From Hirudinaria manillensis (Eukaryota; Annelida; Clitellata; Hirudinida; Hirudinidae), in the NCBI GenBank assembly GCA_034509925.1, contig CM067528.1:124001-188000 (forward strand): a stretch of 64,000 nt of DNA, read 5' to 3'. Positions 37,001-49,049 of the stretch are shown in pieces (the stretch's first letter is position 1; every line of letters starts with the position of its first letter). The notes under the pieces are model-generated. The model made no database searches. It was not told the DNA's origin and saw only the letters and a list, made by a program, of their open reading frames with translations. The position numbers and the translations under genes are program-made.

Positions 37001-40000
37001 ATCAAACAAACTTTTCTTTATACTACTTGATTACAAATTAATTAACTATTAGCTGTGCACGCAGGTTATTAATGATTAATAATTCACGAATTATTAAGGA
37101 TAACTATTTCTCTTACTGGTTTGACACCTATGACCATCTTCTTTGTATCCGATGGCGCATTTACAAACAGAATTATCAACTGTTGACAGGCAAATTTGTT
37201 CGCAAGGATTGGTCCTGGCGCAGGAAGAAACCTCTAAAAAATATGTTTGTATTTGTCATTGGATACCTATGCGAGTTCATAGAGTGGTCTACAAAAATTG
37301 GTCAAAATTGGCAAATTTTACATTCCCGATTAACCTGTCTTTCACGCCGAATATTAGTCGGTTGAGGTTGGTATCCCCACGCGGCATTTTGAGGATCGCG
37401 CATCTAAATGCAATCGTTAATGTCGGCCATTGCTTCGTTATTAACAACAAATGCATTCAATCTTCGAGATGGCATCTCGTTGACTAATTATTAAAAATGA
37501 ATAACATCTAAGGTTTCGTCTAACTCGAACTTGGTTGTAGGTAGTCGCCGTAGACGAGAATATCTCCTGTGATGCCAGGAAATCCGGTTTCCATCTTCGT
37601 CTGGTTGGACACAAACTGGACCGGTTCAAGATCGAGTTTCTCATCGGCGAAATTGCTGAGAAAACGCAAAGGTTCGTCGATGGGTTGCAACTTTAAGGGG
37701 TGAGTTGCTACGATGATATCCTGAATAGCAACAAAATTTGGTACATAATGGCAAGAAACATGGCATAACATCGAAACGTTTAATTTTATTTATGTCGTTG
37801 TAATATAACCATACTACTGACCATAAAAACTGTAAACTTGTCTAAATGATTGACGTTCGAATTCAGAACGGTACTAGATTTGGATTCCATTTTGAAGAAA
37901 TGTATTTTCATGGAAAATGGGTCGCTCCAGTACAATCTGTATCGTCGTAATGACAGCGTGATTACTACATCGTCATCGTAAACAACGTTGTCATCACCGA
38001 CCTTCCACGTTGAATGTCAAAAACCAAATCTCCGACACTAAGGTGATCTAATTCTTCAAGTTTCTGGATGCTTCCACCACCTTTGAAACTACTGGATACG
38101 ATTTCTCTTTTCAAGAATTTATTTAACTGACTCCAGTACAGGATCCTGATGATGATAGGATCAAAAATACATCTTGCTACTAAGCAGTTGATGCTTCGGT
38201 TATCATAAATTTTTATTCCAATATTTTTGAGTAGCAGCAAAAAAGCATTAAATAGATTAACAACTGTAGAATCTGACGCACCCTTTGACGGGATCCACGG
38301 CTAGCGCTTGTGGTTCCGTCAGGTCGTTGATGAAGATGGAGTGATGCTCCCCCGTGAACTTTGACCCCATGATGTGTCTGACGCTGCCATCTATCCACAT
38401 CAACAAGGAATCTGCCCAATTCACCGCCAATCCTGCAGGAAATTATTTGTCATTATTTAAACGTTTTCATTGTTGGTGAGTCATCGTTAAGCCGTTGTTC
38501 ACGGCGTTTCAATGAAGTTCATATTTTTCAAAATATGAACAATCATGGCTCATGAGATCGAGTTAATTAAAGTGCAAGAATTTTTTTTTTGAGAATTTTG
38601 AATTGGGCGTGTTAGAAATTTTTATTAATACGTATCAGTTCTAAGTATATAATTATAAATTATGCCTATGTTTTATTATTATGTCAGTTCGACATCAACA
38701 TATTATTTCGGCCTCCAGCTAATTCTTAGGCCTTCGTAAAAGCAATTCTCTGCTATGACCCTCCCATTGTAACTCAGCTCGAATCGCCGGGGACGCCCCT
38801 TGTTGCCTGCGCTACATAAATGGCAATTCTTACATATTCAAGCTAATACATTAAACATTAGGTACTGAAATATAAAACCTTCGATAGAGGTCTGTTGGGC
38901 TGATATCTCCCAAGAATTCTCGAGAGTCAGAGGCCTTTGCATTACGTCAAACGCGTCGTAGATGGATTGACCGGGTTTGTCGGCCCAAAAAAATGTTTTC
39001 GAAGAATAATGCCATTCTATGAAAGTGGCATTTAACGAGTCTTTCGATGCCGGAGAAAGAATTACTTGAAATTCATTTCTTAATTGATTAACATTATTTG
39101 CCGCAAAAGCAGAGATAACATTTTCAGGGGAACTGAAGATGAATGGCACGCCTGAAAAAGATCATTTTTAATTAATTTAATTAACCCCTTCTCCGTAATT
39201 ACATCAACCTTAATATATATGCATAAGTAAATAAATATTTTTTATGGATATTTTTATATTTTTTAAGTTAAGCAATATAATGAACAAATCCGAGATTGAA
39301 ATACACTTTTATGATTCTATCATATAACATGATAATTATTTAAATAATTATTATAACTATAATTGGTCGTTATTTTTAAATTATTAATGAAGCGATTTGT
39401 CATTATGAATCATCAAGTACTTCCTTTTCAAAGCTGCTAAACGCAACTCCATTGACCAATCACCTTTAGTCATCGCTATTGTTGACGTCACAAATCATTA
39501 TTATGATTTATAAAGTCCTACTAGGTAAATAATAGGTAAATTATAAGTTTTTAAAGTACTATCAACATTCATAATACGCAAGTTATTGCTATTGTGCGAT
39601 TAGAGAGGTGAGTCACTAGAAGTTATTATGGTTGATGTAATGGTATTAATAATATAATATTAATAATAGTAGTATTAATAATAATAATGGTATTTTAATA
39701 ATTACCAAATACTATCTGTTGACTTTATTACCTCTACAAAGCTTTCCATCGTCGCTGCCATCGCAACCGCATTTTCCTTTGCCGGAGCCAATGTTAAAGC
39801 AAAACCGCTGACAAGGTAAGTCGTCGCATTCTGGATTTTATAAATTATCAAAGTAATGCTTTTAAGTGCTATGCTTAAATAAAAATTAAATGAATATTTG
39901 CGGTAATAGCGAAATTTTAATTTTTTTATTGTAAATATACTGTTAAATACATTAAACCTGCTTATTTATTGCTATTAATTTTAAAACTAGCCATGTTTAA

Positions 40001-40180
40001 ACTGCGGATCTCCTGCAACTGCTATTACGAGGTTGTTGGGATGGGCATCGAGAGAGACTGTGTTGACTTTCTGTCCATTTCCAGTCCAAAACATCTCCAA
40101 CGAGAGGTTTTCTTCGTCAGTCATAAAAATAATCTCCTTCGAAGAAAAAAAAATACCTTTTTATGCTTTGCAGTGATTTC

Positions 40181-40230
<50 letters not shown>

Positions 40231-41982
40231 CAATTTGTAAATTTTTAAAATCTTAAAGCCATATTTACCCCGAAAGCTGCAATTCCTCGTGGCACGTGAT
40301 TGACGCCGAAAGCGATGCGAGTCCTGACAAAGTGACCTTCGTAGTCACACGACTTGACTTCCATGGAACTCTCTTCGATCCAAAATAAATTCGAACCATC
40401 GACGGTAATCGTCGACGGACTCAGGGCATCGGGACTTTCCACCAGGATGGTCCTGCCATCGCCGTTTAAAATCGAACGCTCGATTCGCGGGAATCGGACA
40501 GACGCATCGGACCAGAATAAATACCTTGAAATTAGTTTTGTTTCTATTAGGAACCATCTTATGTTATTATTTAATCATTGTTTTTAAACGGCTGAAGGCA
40601 AAGATATACAAATCAGCCTTCAAAAAAATGATAAAATTATATTGGATAAACCAATGATGTTAGAAAGGATGCTAAATTTGGAACCTACATGAATCATTGA
40701 TAGTAATAACAGTCACAATTATGAATCAGTAATTAATTATCCCATTAATTAATTGGTTAATTATTGATTAATAAATTGTTAGATATTAGTTAATTGAAAA
40801 AAAACATGCTAATTTAGGGTCACCCATTCAATAATAGAGGGTTAAGCGCTAGAAAACTCACCCATTCTTCACATCGCATGTTATAGAAACCGGATTATCC
40901 ACGTTGATCGAATGAATAACATTCAACAGGCTTTTCCCTTTTTGGTCGGTAATAACTGAAATAGCCTTGATTTGAAAATACAATTTTTTTTTTAATTCTG
41001 AAATTAATTTTACAAATAGTGCTGGAATTGTTATTTTTTGTTAAATATTTTATGAAAGAAATTTCTTACACCGCGAGAATCGACGAAATAAATGTTATTT
41101 GTTGCCCAGTCAACCGTGAATTTGCTGATGTTGTTCGAGAAAGTATTCATTTTGTTAGGCGTAGTGGCTGTCCACGCAAAGATTTGTGACCTATTTTGAA
41201 ACATGAGCAGACCCGAGTTCGATTCGTCGATCCAATAAATGTTATCGGTCCTAGGATTGTAACTGATTGACGAATAATGGACTTTATTTTGCGGTTGGCT
41301 TCTCGAGACACGTGCCGAGTTGCCGAGTAAACTGTCGGGATGACCGCCCAGACTCCTGAATTTTGACCAAGTGCCGAATCTCTCCGACCATATTAGCACC
41401 GGTTCGGAAGCTGCTAATAAATAATTTGAACAATTTTATTCATAAATATTAATCCACGACATTAATTTAAACGTTGGTCGTAAAAGGAAAATAAACAAAT
41501 GGTTTCTTGCGGATAAATAGGTAATAAAATAAATAATGTAAACAATATAAATCTTTAAGTAAAACAGCGATGGCAAAAAAACTGAAATGTTTTGCACTCG
41601 CATTAAGTTATTCCTTTCAATATTAATGCGATACATATTGTTGGATTTAACTAAAGTTATTAATTTATTAAGTAACTCAACTCTCGATGTCACGAATTTG
41701 TTATATTTTCAGTGGGACTATATTATATACAACTACATTTTAAAAGAGATTTATGCACAAATTAGAAATAATTTCGAAATTTTACTAAGTTACTAAGAAA
41801 TGGCACACATTCCAAATGATAGATAAAATATTAAAATTTGCACATTTAGATGTCGTTAAAATTGTTTTTCTTAGCATTCAGTAACACCGTTCGTATTTCT
41901 GGTCCGTGAAGCAGTCATATCGACCGATGAGTCATATGCCTGGAGAGAAGTGGATGGCAACCCTCAACGGGAGAGCGTGCAT

Positions 41983-42058
<76 letters not shown>

Positions 42059-42363
42059 GAAGAAGAAGAAGAAGAAGAAGAAGAAATTATAATTGCTAAC
42101 ATCACAAGTTCAAATCGTGAAATTCTAGACTGACGAAGACTGTATTTTTCTTTCTTATCAACATTCAACGAATTTAAGAGCTATTGTTGACAAATGTTCA
42201 TTAACACTCGATATTTAAATCAAGCATAAAAGGATAAAATCGGTTTCAAAAACAAATGTTTGCACATGTATTTTAATGAAATGCATTCCTTACCTGTTCT
42301 TACCGTCATCATCAGGCAACACGATAGCAGCACAAGAGAAACAAAATAGGATCTATCTTTCAT
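34016..42363 (-). CDS. LDL-receptor-related type I membrane protein (YWTD propellers and EGF modules)
   Basis: I assembled 22 exons that close in frame to about 1254 residues: 42294-42363, 41070-41410, 40862-40965, 40269-40524, 39992-40136, 39732-39830, 38879-39151, 38732-38806, 38282-38432, 38002-38145, 37822-37936, 37556-37720, 37335-37403, 37117-37231, 36651-36938, 36325-36496, 35920-36035, 35614-35770, 35209-35312, 34827-35069, 34496-34759, 34016-34314. Exons at 37.2-37.75 kb are the least certain. A signal peptide (YFVSLVLLSCCLMM) leads to three degenerate YWTD propellers (NIYWIDES, LFWSDAS, ILYWSQ, RLYWSD, ILYITDLF, LLYWSEG) separated by two six-Cys EGF modules. A poly-Leu transmembrane helix ends in RRRKKK. 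The roughly 180-residue tail has YDHI, a YxxPhi-type sorting signal. No LDL class A repeats are present, unlike classic LRPs, so ligand and role are open. Two introns appear to use GC donors. Confidence 0.8.
39732..39830 (-). other. EGF-like module exon in the LRP-like gene
   Basis: This exon encodes CDDLPCQRFCFNIGSG followed by KGKCGCDGSDDGKLC. The six cysteines have EGF spacing (C-x4-C-x3-C, then C-x-C, then C). It closes the first propeller, as in the LDL receptor family. Confidence 0.7.
40181..40230. repeat. (AAT)n microsatellite
   Basis: About 16 perfect trinucleotide units within the intron between LRP-like exons 4 and 5 (40137-40268). Confidence 0.95.
41984..42085. repeat. Compound (AAT)n-(AAG)n microsatellite
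   Basis: Roughly 25 AAT-type units run directly into about nine AAG-type units, in the first intron of the LRP-like gene. The apparent minus-strand poly-Ser/poly-Tyr ORF here is only this repeat. Confidence 0.95.
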
Positions 42364-44467
42364 TCCAATATTTTCGAATGTATCTTTGGAAGTTTTTTAT
42401 GAGGTTCTTTTAATGATATTTATACTCAATGTACTTCAAATTCGCTTAAAATGTCCTTAATATCCGAATTAGTGAGGACATGTTGAATAAATGATGATGG
42501 TGTAGAGTTGTCTAGCTTTTGGAGTGTCCAGGCAATATGTCAGGCACAACTTTAATTCTTAGAGACTTCTTTGATTATTTAATCTTAAAAACGATATTCA
42601 AAAATGTTATAAAGAGATATAACAACAAAAGTATAATTTTATGTCAGTTCCTAACTCTGTCCTTAACATATTAACATTCCAAAGTTTCTCCTACATCTGG
42701 TTAACAAAACCAATAGAAGGGCTTATTAAGGGCCAATTGAATGGACCAAGTCATATTGATGGCTGGCTATTCATGTTCATTCAATATGTTGTAGCTGGTG
42801 GATGCGCTAAGAAACGACACGCTCACTAGCTCTATTTTTACTTTATTGTGGTCTCTTGCGCTATTACTCGACGTAATTTTTAACAAATTTAGTTGTTTTC
42901 AATCGAAGAGCACCAATTAAGCAAATTAATTGGAAAATGACAACAAAAATTAAATGTCCAATTGAAATTATAACAAGGGTTAGGGTTAGGTAAAAGAATT
43001 TCAAGAAAATTCGATGCGGTTGAGTAGTGGTTAAATATTTCAACACTTGATTAAGGAAGTAAGCTTTAGTGATATTAAATGAATTGTTGAAAGATTTTCA
43101 AAAAGCCCAAAAAATCTATAAACTACTCAAATGTTTATCACTCTTACTCAATGGAGATTCAAGAGAATGATTCATAAAAAATCATTCACGCCTTTTGATC
43201 TGTAAGACATGTGTGGTCTAATCTCCATAACTGATGTGCTTATACGATGCACGTATCCTTATTAGGCTTTTCCTCTTGGAAAATTTCCTATGTTCGATCA
43301 CTGCCAGGGATTGTTTACCATTTTTCAGTTGCAGAATTTCAGTAGGAGTGATGCCTTAAGAAAATCTGAATTTCAGACTTAAATTGTTTAAGACATTTAG
43401 ATTTATATATAAATGTAAAGAATTGCTTAGCAATTGCCTAGTCAACCAATTAATGTGAAGTATTGTCAAAGTTGTAGGATTTATATAGATTTCATTGTGT
43501 GCTAACCTTTAATTTTCTCATTTGTCTTTAATTTAAAATTAAAGCCAGCACAAATAGTTCAGTGTCACGGCAGTCTAGGGATCATGAGTTTTACGTCTTC
43601 ACGGTCACCAATTTCGGAATCCAACTCGATATTAGACATGGCACAAATAAAAAAACAAACCTAAATAACAACCGAATTAGAATTCACGATTAATGCCTGC
43701 CTGTTTATAAATAGAAATGCAGTATAACGTAACATAATATAACATCGTTCTGTCCCCCCTGGGCTTGACTGCTTAAACCAAATAAATGAAAAGAATTTTT
43801 CCTGAATTACATTCCTTTTATATTGTATATTTTGAATTTCTATTATCTACTAAAGGTGCGCAACCACGCGTTGCTGTGGCTCAATCTGATTAATTTTATA
43901 AGAAAGAAATTTTCTAGTATGTTTATTTTTTACAATTTCACAATGCTTGAGGGTTACGATATTTTAAGCTTTTTTATGTCCATGGCAAGATGGCAGGATT
44001 TAAAAAAAAAACGCGTATTTTTACATGATATAGTTGTGGCATATACATGATACCTATATAAAAAAAACACTACTCTAATCGAGCGCTATGCTGTGTCAAA
44101 ATTTCAAAGCAATTTGTTAAGTTCTTTCAGAGAACATTTACATGATACAAACACACATTGCATTTTTATTTATGTAGATTTGGTCATAGATAAATTACAT
44201 TGAAATTTGCTTATTAGTTTATAGTTTTTAAGCAACTATTCTAAATCAATAATCATCCTCAATTATTCACACAACACTAAAATTGGAAATTTTAAACATC
44301 GAGTTTTATTACAGTCCTTGGAATTTATGCATGAAATGGTTCGCCACTTTATATTATTTAAGGAATACCTGGTCGGTGATGATATCTACGGGTCACGGGA
44401 TAGCGGTTGCTAAAACAACATTCTTTGATGATAGGTTTAGCTAGAACATTAAGCTCCTATTGTTTAT
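42364..44467. other. Divergent spacer between the LRP-like gene and the CDK gene
   Basis: Two promoters must lie here. There is a short TTAGGG-type tract (GGGTTAGGGTTAGG) near 42977-42990. No exon chain or larger repeat is visible. Confidence 0.4.
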
Positions 44468-46095
44468 ATGGCGGACAATAGATATTTGAAAATGAATAAA
44501 ATCGGCGAAGGTTAAGTCAATCGTTACACTACAACAATCGTTATTATAACAATCAGTGTTATTTGCAACCTTTCACAGGCACCTATGGAAAGGTGTATAA
44601 AGGACTCAACTTGAAGACGAGCGAAGTGGTGGCTATGAAAATCATAAATATTTCAAATGAAATAGAGGGAATTCCAGGCACGGCTTTAAGAGAAATAACA
44701 TTACTGCGCGAACTGGACCATCCAAATGTCATAAAGTAATATTCACTGTGAAGAATTCACTGTAACAAGTTTAAGTGTGGATTACCTGCTTGCCCTATGC
44801 AGAATAAAGGATGTGAAATTAGATGCAATGGACCTTGTAATTGTACTTGAGTATCTTCCTCTTGATCTAGCAAAATACCTCGACAACAATCAACTGGCCA
44901 TGACAAGCATTAGGGTGAGCAAATTAGCATCGGCAATTCTCAAGCAACGTACCGAATCAGTTCTTATCTTTAACTGCTATTTGTTCAATGGTCATCAACT
45001 TGTTGTAATTTCAGGTCTACACGTATCAACTCTGCCATGCTTTATTCTATTGCCACAGCCGAAGAATCATTCACAGGGACCTCAAGCCAGACAACGTCTT
45101 AATGACTAAAGATGGAAAGATCAAAATTGCTGATTTTGGTCTCGCAAGAGCGTTGACGTCTACGAGGAGAGCTTATTCTAATGAAGTAATTTCATTTGAA
45201 CATTTTAACAAGGTCACGATTTGGAAAGATTTATTGTTTCCATTTAACATGGAAAATAAAGTTAATTGAATTCTACACGTCTATAGCAAATATTTAGCAT
45301 TATTTTGAGTTCTACCTTTATCGGTACCAGGTAGTCACATTGTGGTACAGAGCCCCAGAACTCCTTCTCGGCCTTAAAAAATATTCCTATCAGATTGATA
45401 TGTGGTCACTAGGATGCATCTTTTTAGAGATGCTAATGGGCAGGCCACTTTTCAAAGGAGATACAGAAATCACACAATTAAAGGAAATCTTCAGGTTATT
45501 AAAACTTCTCGTTAATGTCGAGAAGCATCGAAAAGCAATGGGATGCGAATTTTCTAAAATCCCATCAGAAAGTAAAAACTCACATATTGTAGCATCATGT
45601 CCGCTCCAGATGACAAGGCATTATCGTCGCTGCAAGAATTACCACGAAGGCACTTGGAGTTCAAGAGTCATGGCACCAATAAGCTGCCTCTGATATTGAA
45701 AGAATATGGGGAACATGTATCTGATTTTGCCCAAGTAATGAAAACTTGATCAGATAATTGCATTTATTTTATTTAAGAGTTAGAATAATTCGTCGCTTAC
45801 CGAAAGGCTTGTTCATTCGCTCGTCGAAGCACCAAAATTTTCCAAAAGCAAAAAATTATTGTTAATATCCTTGAATGTTTTACAGAAAATACTGACATAC
45901 AACTTGAATGAAAGATGGCCAGCAATAAGACTTCTCGAACACCCCTTCTTCACTAAAAATTTCAAACCCAAAGAGACGTCACGTCCCGTGCTGAGCCTCT
46001 CCGATCACGAATGTTTTTCGAGACCGCCGCGTACCGACCGCGACCCTTCGTTTGCGGACGAATCGAAGACCGGACGAGACAAGGAAGATGCGTGA
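44468..46095 (+). CDS. Cyclin-dependent kinase of the CDK1/2/5 type with PGTALRE helix
   Basis: Seven exons close in frame to 332 residues: 44468-44510, 44579-44735, 44803-44914, 45015-45185, 45331-45494, 45593-45734, 45886-46095. All kinase landmarks are present: Gly loop [11 protein letters not shown] with the Thr-Tyr pair targeted by Wee1/Myt1 in CDK1, VAMKII (catalytic Lys), [16 protein letters not shown], and [10 protein letters not shown]. The cyclin-binding helix reads [11 protein letters not shown] where CDK1/2 have PSTAIRE and CDK5 has PSSALRE. The activation segment has Ser (AYSNEVVT) at the usual CAK Thr position, as in CDK5. The C-lobe ends [17 protein letters not shown], then adds an about 45-residue charged tail. 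It is presumably a nuclear or cytoplasmic cyclin-dependent kinase, but not an obvious orthologue of a named CDK. Confidence 0.9.
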
Positions 46096-46526
46096 CTCCC
46101 CACGTGATCGCTTAACATGCCTTCTTTAAGTTCATTTACTGATTGTATACAAGTTTAAGAATGTCATCAATCAAAATATTTATTCATATTGTCGTATTTT
46201 GTCAAAAAGTTGATAATGGTACATGCTTCTTGGAATGAGAAAATCACATAAACTTTATGTAAAGTTTGAATTCTTAATGTTGTTGTTAAGCTGTTTGTTG
46301 TTCATTCATGTCTCAAACATTCACACAGCATCACAAAAGAACTTCAATCAATCATATAAATTGCCTCATAATGACAATATCATTTTTTTTAAATCCTGAG
46401 CCGACTTGAACGTCGAGCACGTTAAATAATAATAATCTAAGCAAAACACACAGGGCTGGATTTGATGCTTTTTATTAAGTAAAACAATATCAGCTATTTT
46501 ATCAAGCAAATATTAGCTTCCCTAAC
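46096..46526. other. Convergent spacer between CDK and ZCCHC4
   Basis: The 3' UTRs of both genes; nothing else seen. Confidence 0.4.
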
Positions 46527-49049
46527 TCAAAAGATGGCACTTTGTTCTCTTCTGTTCTGCTTTAAATGTCTTCCTGGTAACTCACAAGTGTTACAAGTCG
46601 AGCAATGTTGCCAACTTGCCTTGACACACTTCTTGCAAATATTACAATGATGGTAAGTTTTTCCAATCTATGAAGAAAGATTCACATTTCAAATGAATGA
46701 AATAACAAATCTTTTTATCGGACGTAAGTTTGCATTGTTATTTATATTTGGAGAAGGTCAATCATACCTTTGTGGTGCAGTACTTGCATTTTGAACAGTG
46801 CTTATTTTGGGAGCCAACATATCTTTTGCAAATGCCACAGAAGCTGAGTAAAGAAAATTCTCAGAAACGGTTCTCAAACCTCGTCAAAAATATTTTTAAC
46901 TCACCGATATCCTAATTCGACTGGAAGGACTACTTTTGAGGGGGCAACGTTAGTAAAAATGCGGACGATTCCGGCTCCAGTATCGTCGGTTCTCTTTCTT
47001 TTTCTCAGTTTTGCATGATTGTCATAACTCACCTGCAAATATATTATTTTTTATTTAAATTATAATTTTAAGATTCAACTGAATAGGGGCATCTTTACCT
47101 CCATGTCCACCATATTGAAAGCATTACCTTTGCCTATCTTTTCCTCCAAAAAATATGGAAGAGCTAATAGGGTTTGCACCTTCTGGTCTAAATTATTTCA
47201 AGATAATAATGTTTAACTTTCAGTTTCCTAATTGTTCCTCAGTAATTAGTGAATCGATTATAATCTTGCATAAGTAGTATTTAATAATAATAATGCCTAT
47301 AATTTTGAAACGAAATTTGTGTCAATTCTGAATCTCCTTTTACTTCGAAAGCTGTTGGCAAAGAAGTCCTTGGATATCCTTGATAAACCAAAGAGAAGCA
47401 ACTCGACCATGGCACCGAACGGAGGATCGATTATTACCACGAACTCGGATCCCGACGCATCGCTTTGCCTGGCGGAAGAGAGGAAATTTAGGTACGACGA
47501 TCTACCTTCCGATTCGTCGAAGAAGTGATGATTGAACATATTGTATTGAGCAGCTGATCCTTGTGGTAGAAGTTTTATCTGCCCATAAATCATGTAAACG
47601 AAAATTAGAATGTCTTAAAGAACAAAAATTAACAATGTTTTTAAATAACCAACAGGACATTTCAAACAAGAAAAGATTAAGTAAATTTGCAATGCTAAAA
47701 TTGTGCATTTAAAAATGTTTTAATGTATTTACAATCCTTAAAAGATTAACTACACTTCAGATCTCATAAATGGGAAATGCCTTAAATTTTAATATTGATT
47801 TGCCCACCAATCTTTGGTCAATATCCAATATGAAGCTTGATATTCCAACTATCTTTGACAGTTCCTCAAATATGCTAAATGAAATAAAACCAACTAATTA
47901 TAAGCAGTTATAATTAAATAACAAAGTTATTCCAAATTTTCATGTAAGTCTATATACCTATATATACATTTTAGTAACATCAACAGAATATAGAAACCTT
48001 GGCACACCAATGCATAAAACATGTGAAACCTTCAGTTCAGTTAAAATTTTCACCAATGTTTTTGTGGTTTTGGTATCAAAATAGAATTGCTGAAAAAGAA
48101 AAATATTCAATTTTGGCAGTTATTCAACAGTAATTCATTAAATGAATAGTTTAATGGAGTCAGATTAATTAATAACAAAATCATTAAAATATCTTGATTT
48201 GAAAATTGATGTTGTTAATGTCTTACTGCAACTCCTTTATTTTCAGTGATTGGTTCAAGTAACAATGTAGGTTTAGTAAGTAGATCATCCTGAATCTCAT
48301 CTAAAACAACATGGTTTTGATGATCTTTATCATCTCTCCCAATTGGAGTGCCACATGTTTTGCAAAATCTTCTTTCTCCAGCTGGCAGCTGTTGAAACTT
48401 ATTCCACCTATTTAAATTGACATTGACACTTTGTCACATTGAAATGCAAAGAAAGTTTTTAAAATTTCTTAATGTTTATATGAACTTCTGTAACTACGTT
48501 ATTAAACAAAAATTATTTTGAAGAAATATGACTGAAAGCTGAGTAAGGGATCAATATTTAATACTCAATATTAATATTTATAAGCCTACACTTCTCGAAA
48601 ATTCTTCAAACCATCATGAAAGGGTTTCATAGATTGACAGAAAACCAGATTCTGTCTTTGTTTAACTAGAATCCCATTATCAGATATAAGTTGATAGAAG
48701 CTGCATAATTTTCTGTCTCTGTTGGCAGAACAAGCATAGAAGGACTTTTCGCCACTCTTAGTGCAACGTTCAAAAATGACTGTTGGTCCTTTTAAAAAAA
48801 ATTAATTAATCAACGTAATGACACAAATGACTTAATGAAACGTAACCAATCACAATCTTTAAAAAATTTCAAACACAATTAAAGTGACCATTCTACTAAT
48901 AAACCTTCGAAAGTTAATATATATTAAGTATATAACGTATAAATATTTCTGTAACCACAAAACATACCATGAGGGCACCTTGGAGCGTTAGCTAGTAATT
49001 CTTCACTAACCGCAACTTTTACTCCGAGCGAATCCCTAATAATATCCAT
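46527..49049 (-). CDS. ZCCHC4: ZCCHC4-type rRNA N6-adenosine methyltransferase
   Basis: Ten exons close in frame to 429 residues: 48968-49049, 48590-48788, 48227-48407, 47998-48089, 47808-47874, 47344-47578, 47099-47187, 46905-47032, 46768-46843, 46527-46667. The N-terminal zinc-binding GRF-like part ([23 protein letters not shown]) is followed by RRFCKTCG, then the Rossmann methyltransferase with [23 protein letters not shown] and the catalytic motif [10 protein letters not shown]. The C-terminal Cys-rich DHHC-like part reads [27 protein letters not shown] and HCSTCNTC. Human ZCCHC4 places m6A4220 on 28S rRNA in the nucleolus. This protein stops shortly after the last Cys pair, so the CCHC zinc knuckle that names the human 513-residue protein is missing. 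Confidence 0.92.

Noticed and set aside
37335-37403. Alternative frame ILKMPRGDTNLNRLIFGV in an LRP-like exon
   Set aside because: It resembles a YWTD blade, but its phase fits neither neighbour; the phase-0 frame closes the whole gene. Still the least certain exon.
39732-39830. LDL class A repeat in the LRP-like gene
   Set aside because: Cys spacing fits an EGF module, and the Ca-binding SDE motif of LDLa repeats is missing.
41983-42168. Poly-Ser/poly-Tyr frame
   Set aside because: Pure translation of the AAT/AAG microsatellite.
42974-42990. Telomere or telomeric fusion site
   Set aside because: Only about two TTAGGG units in an otherwise ordinary intergenic region.
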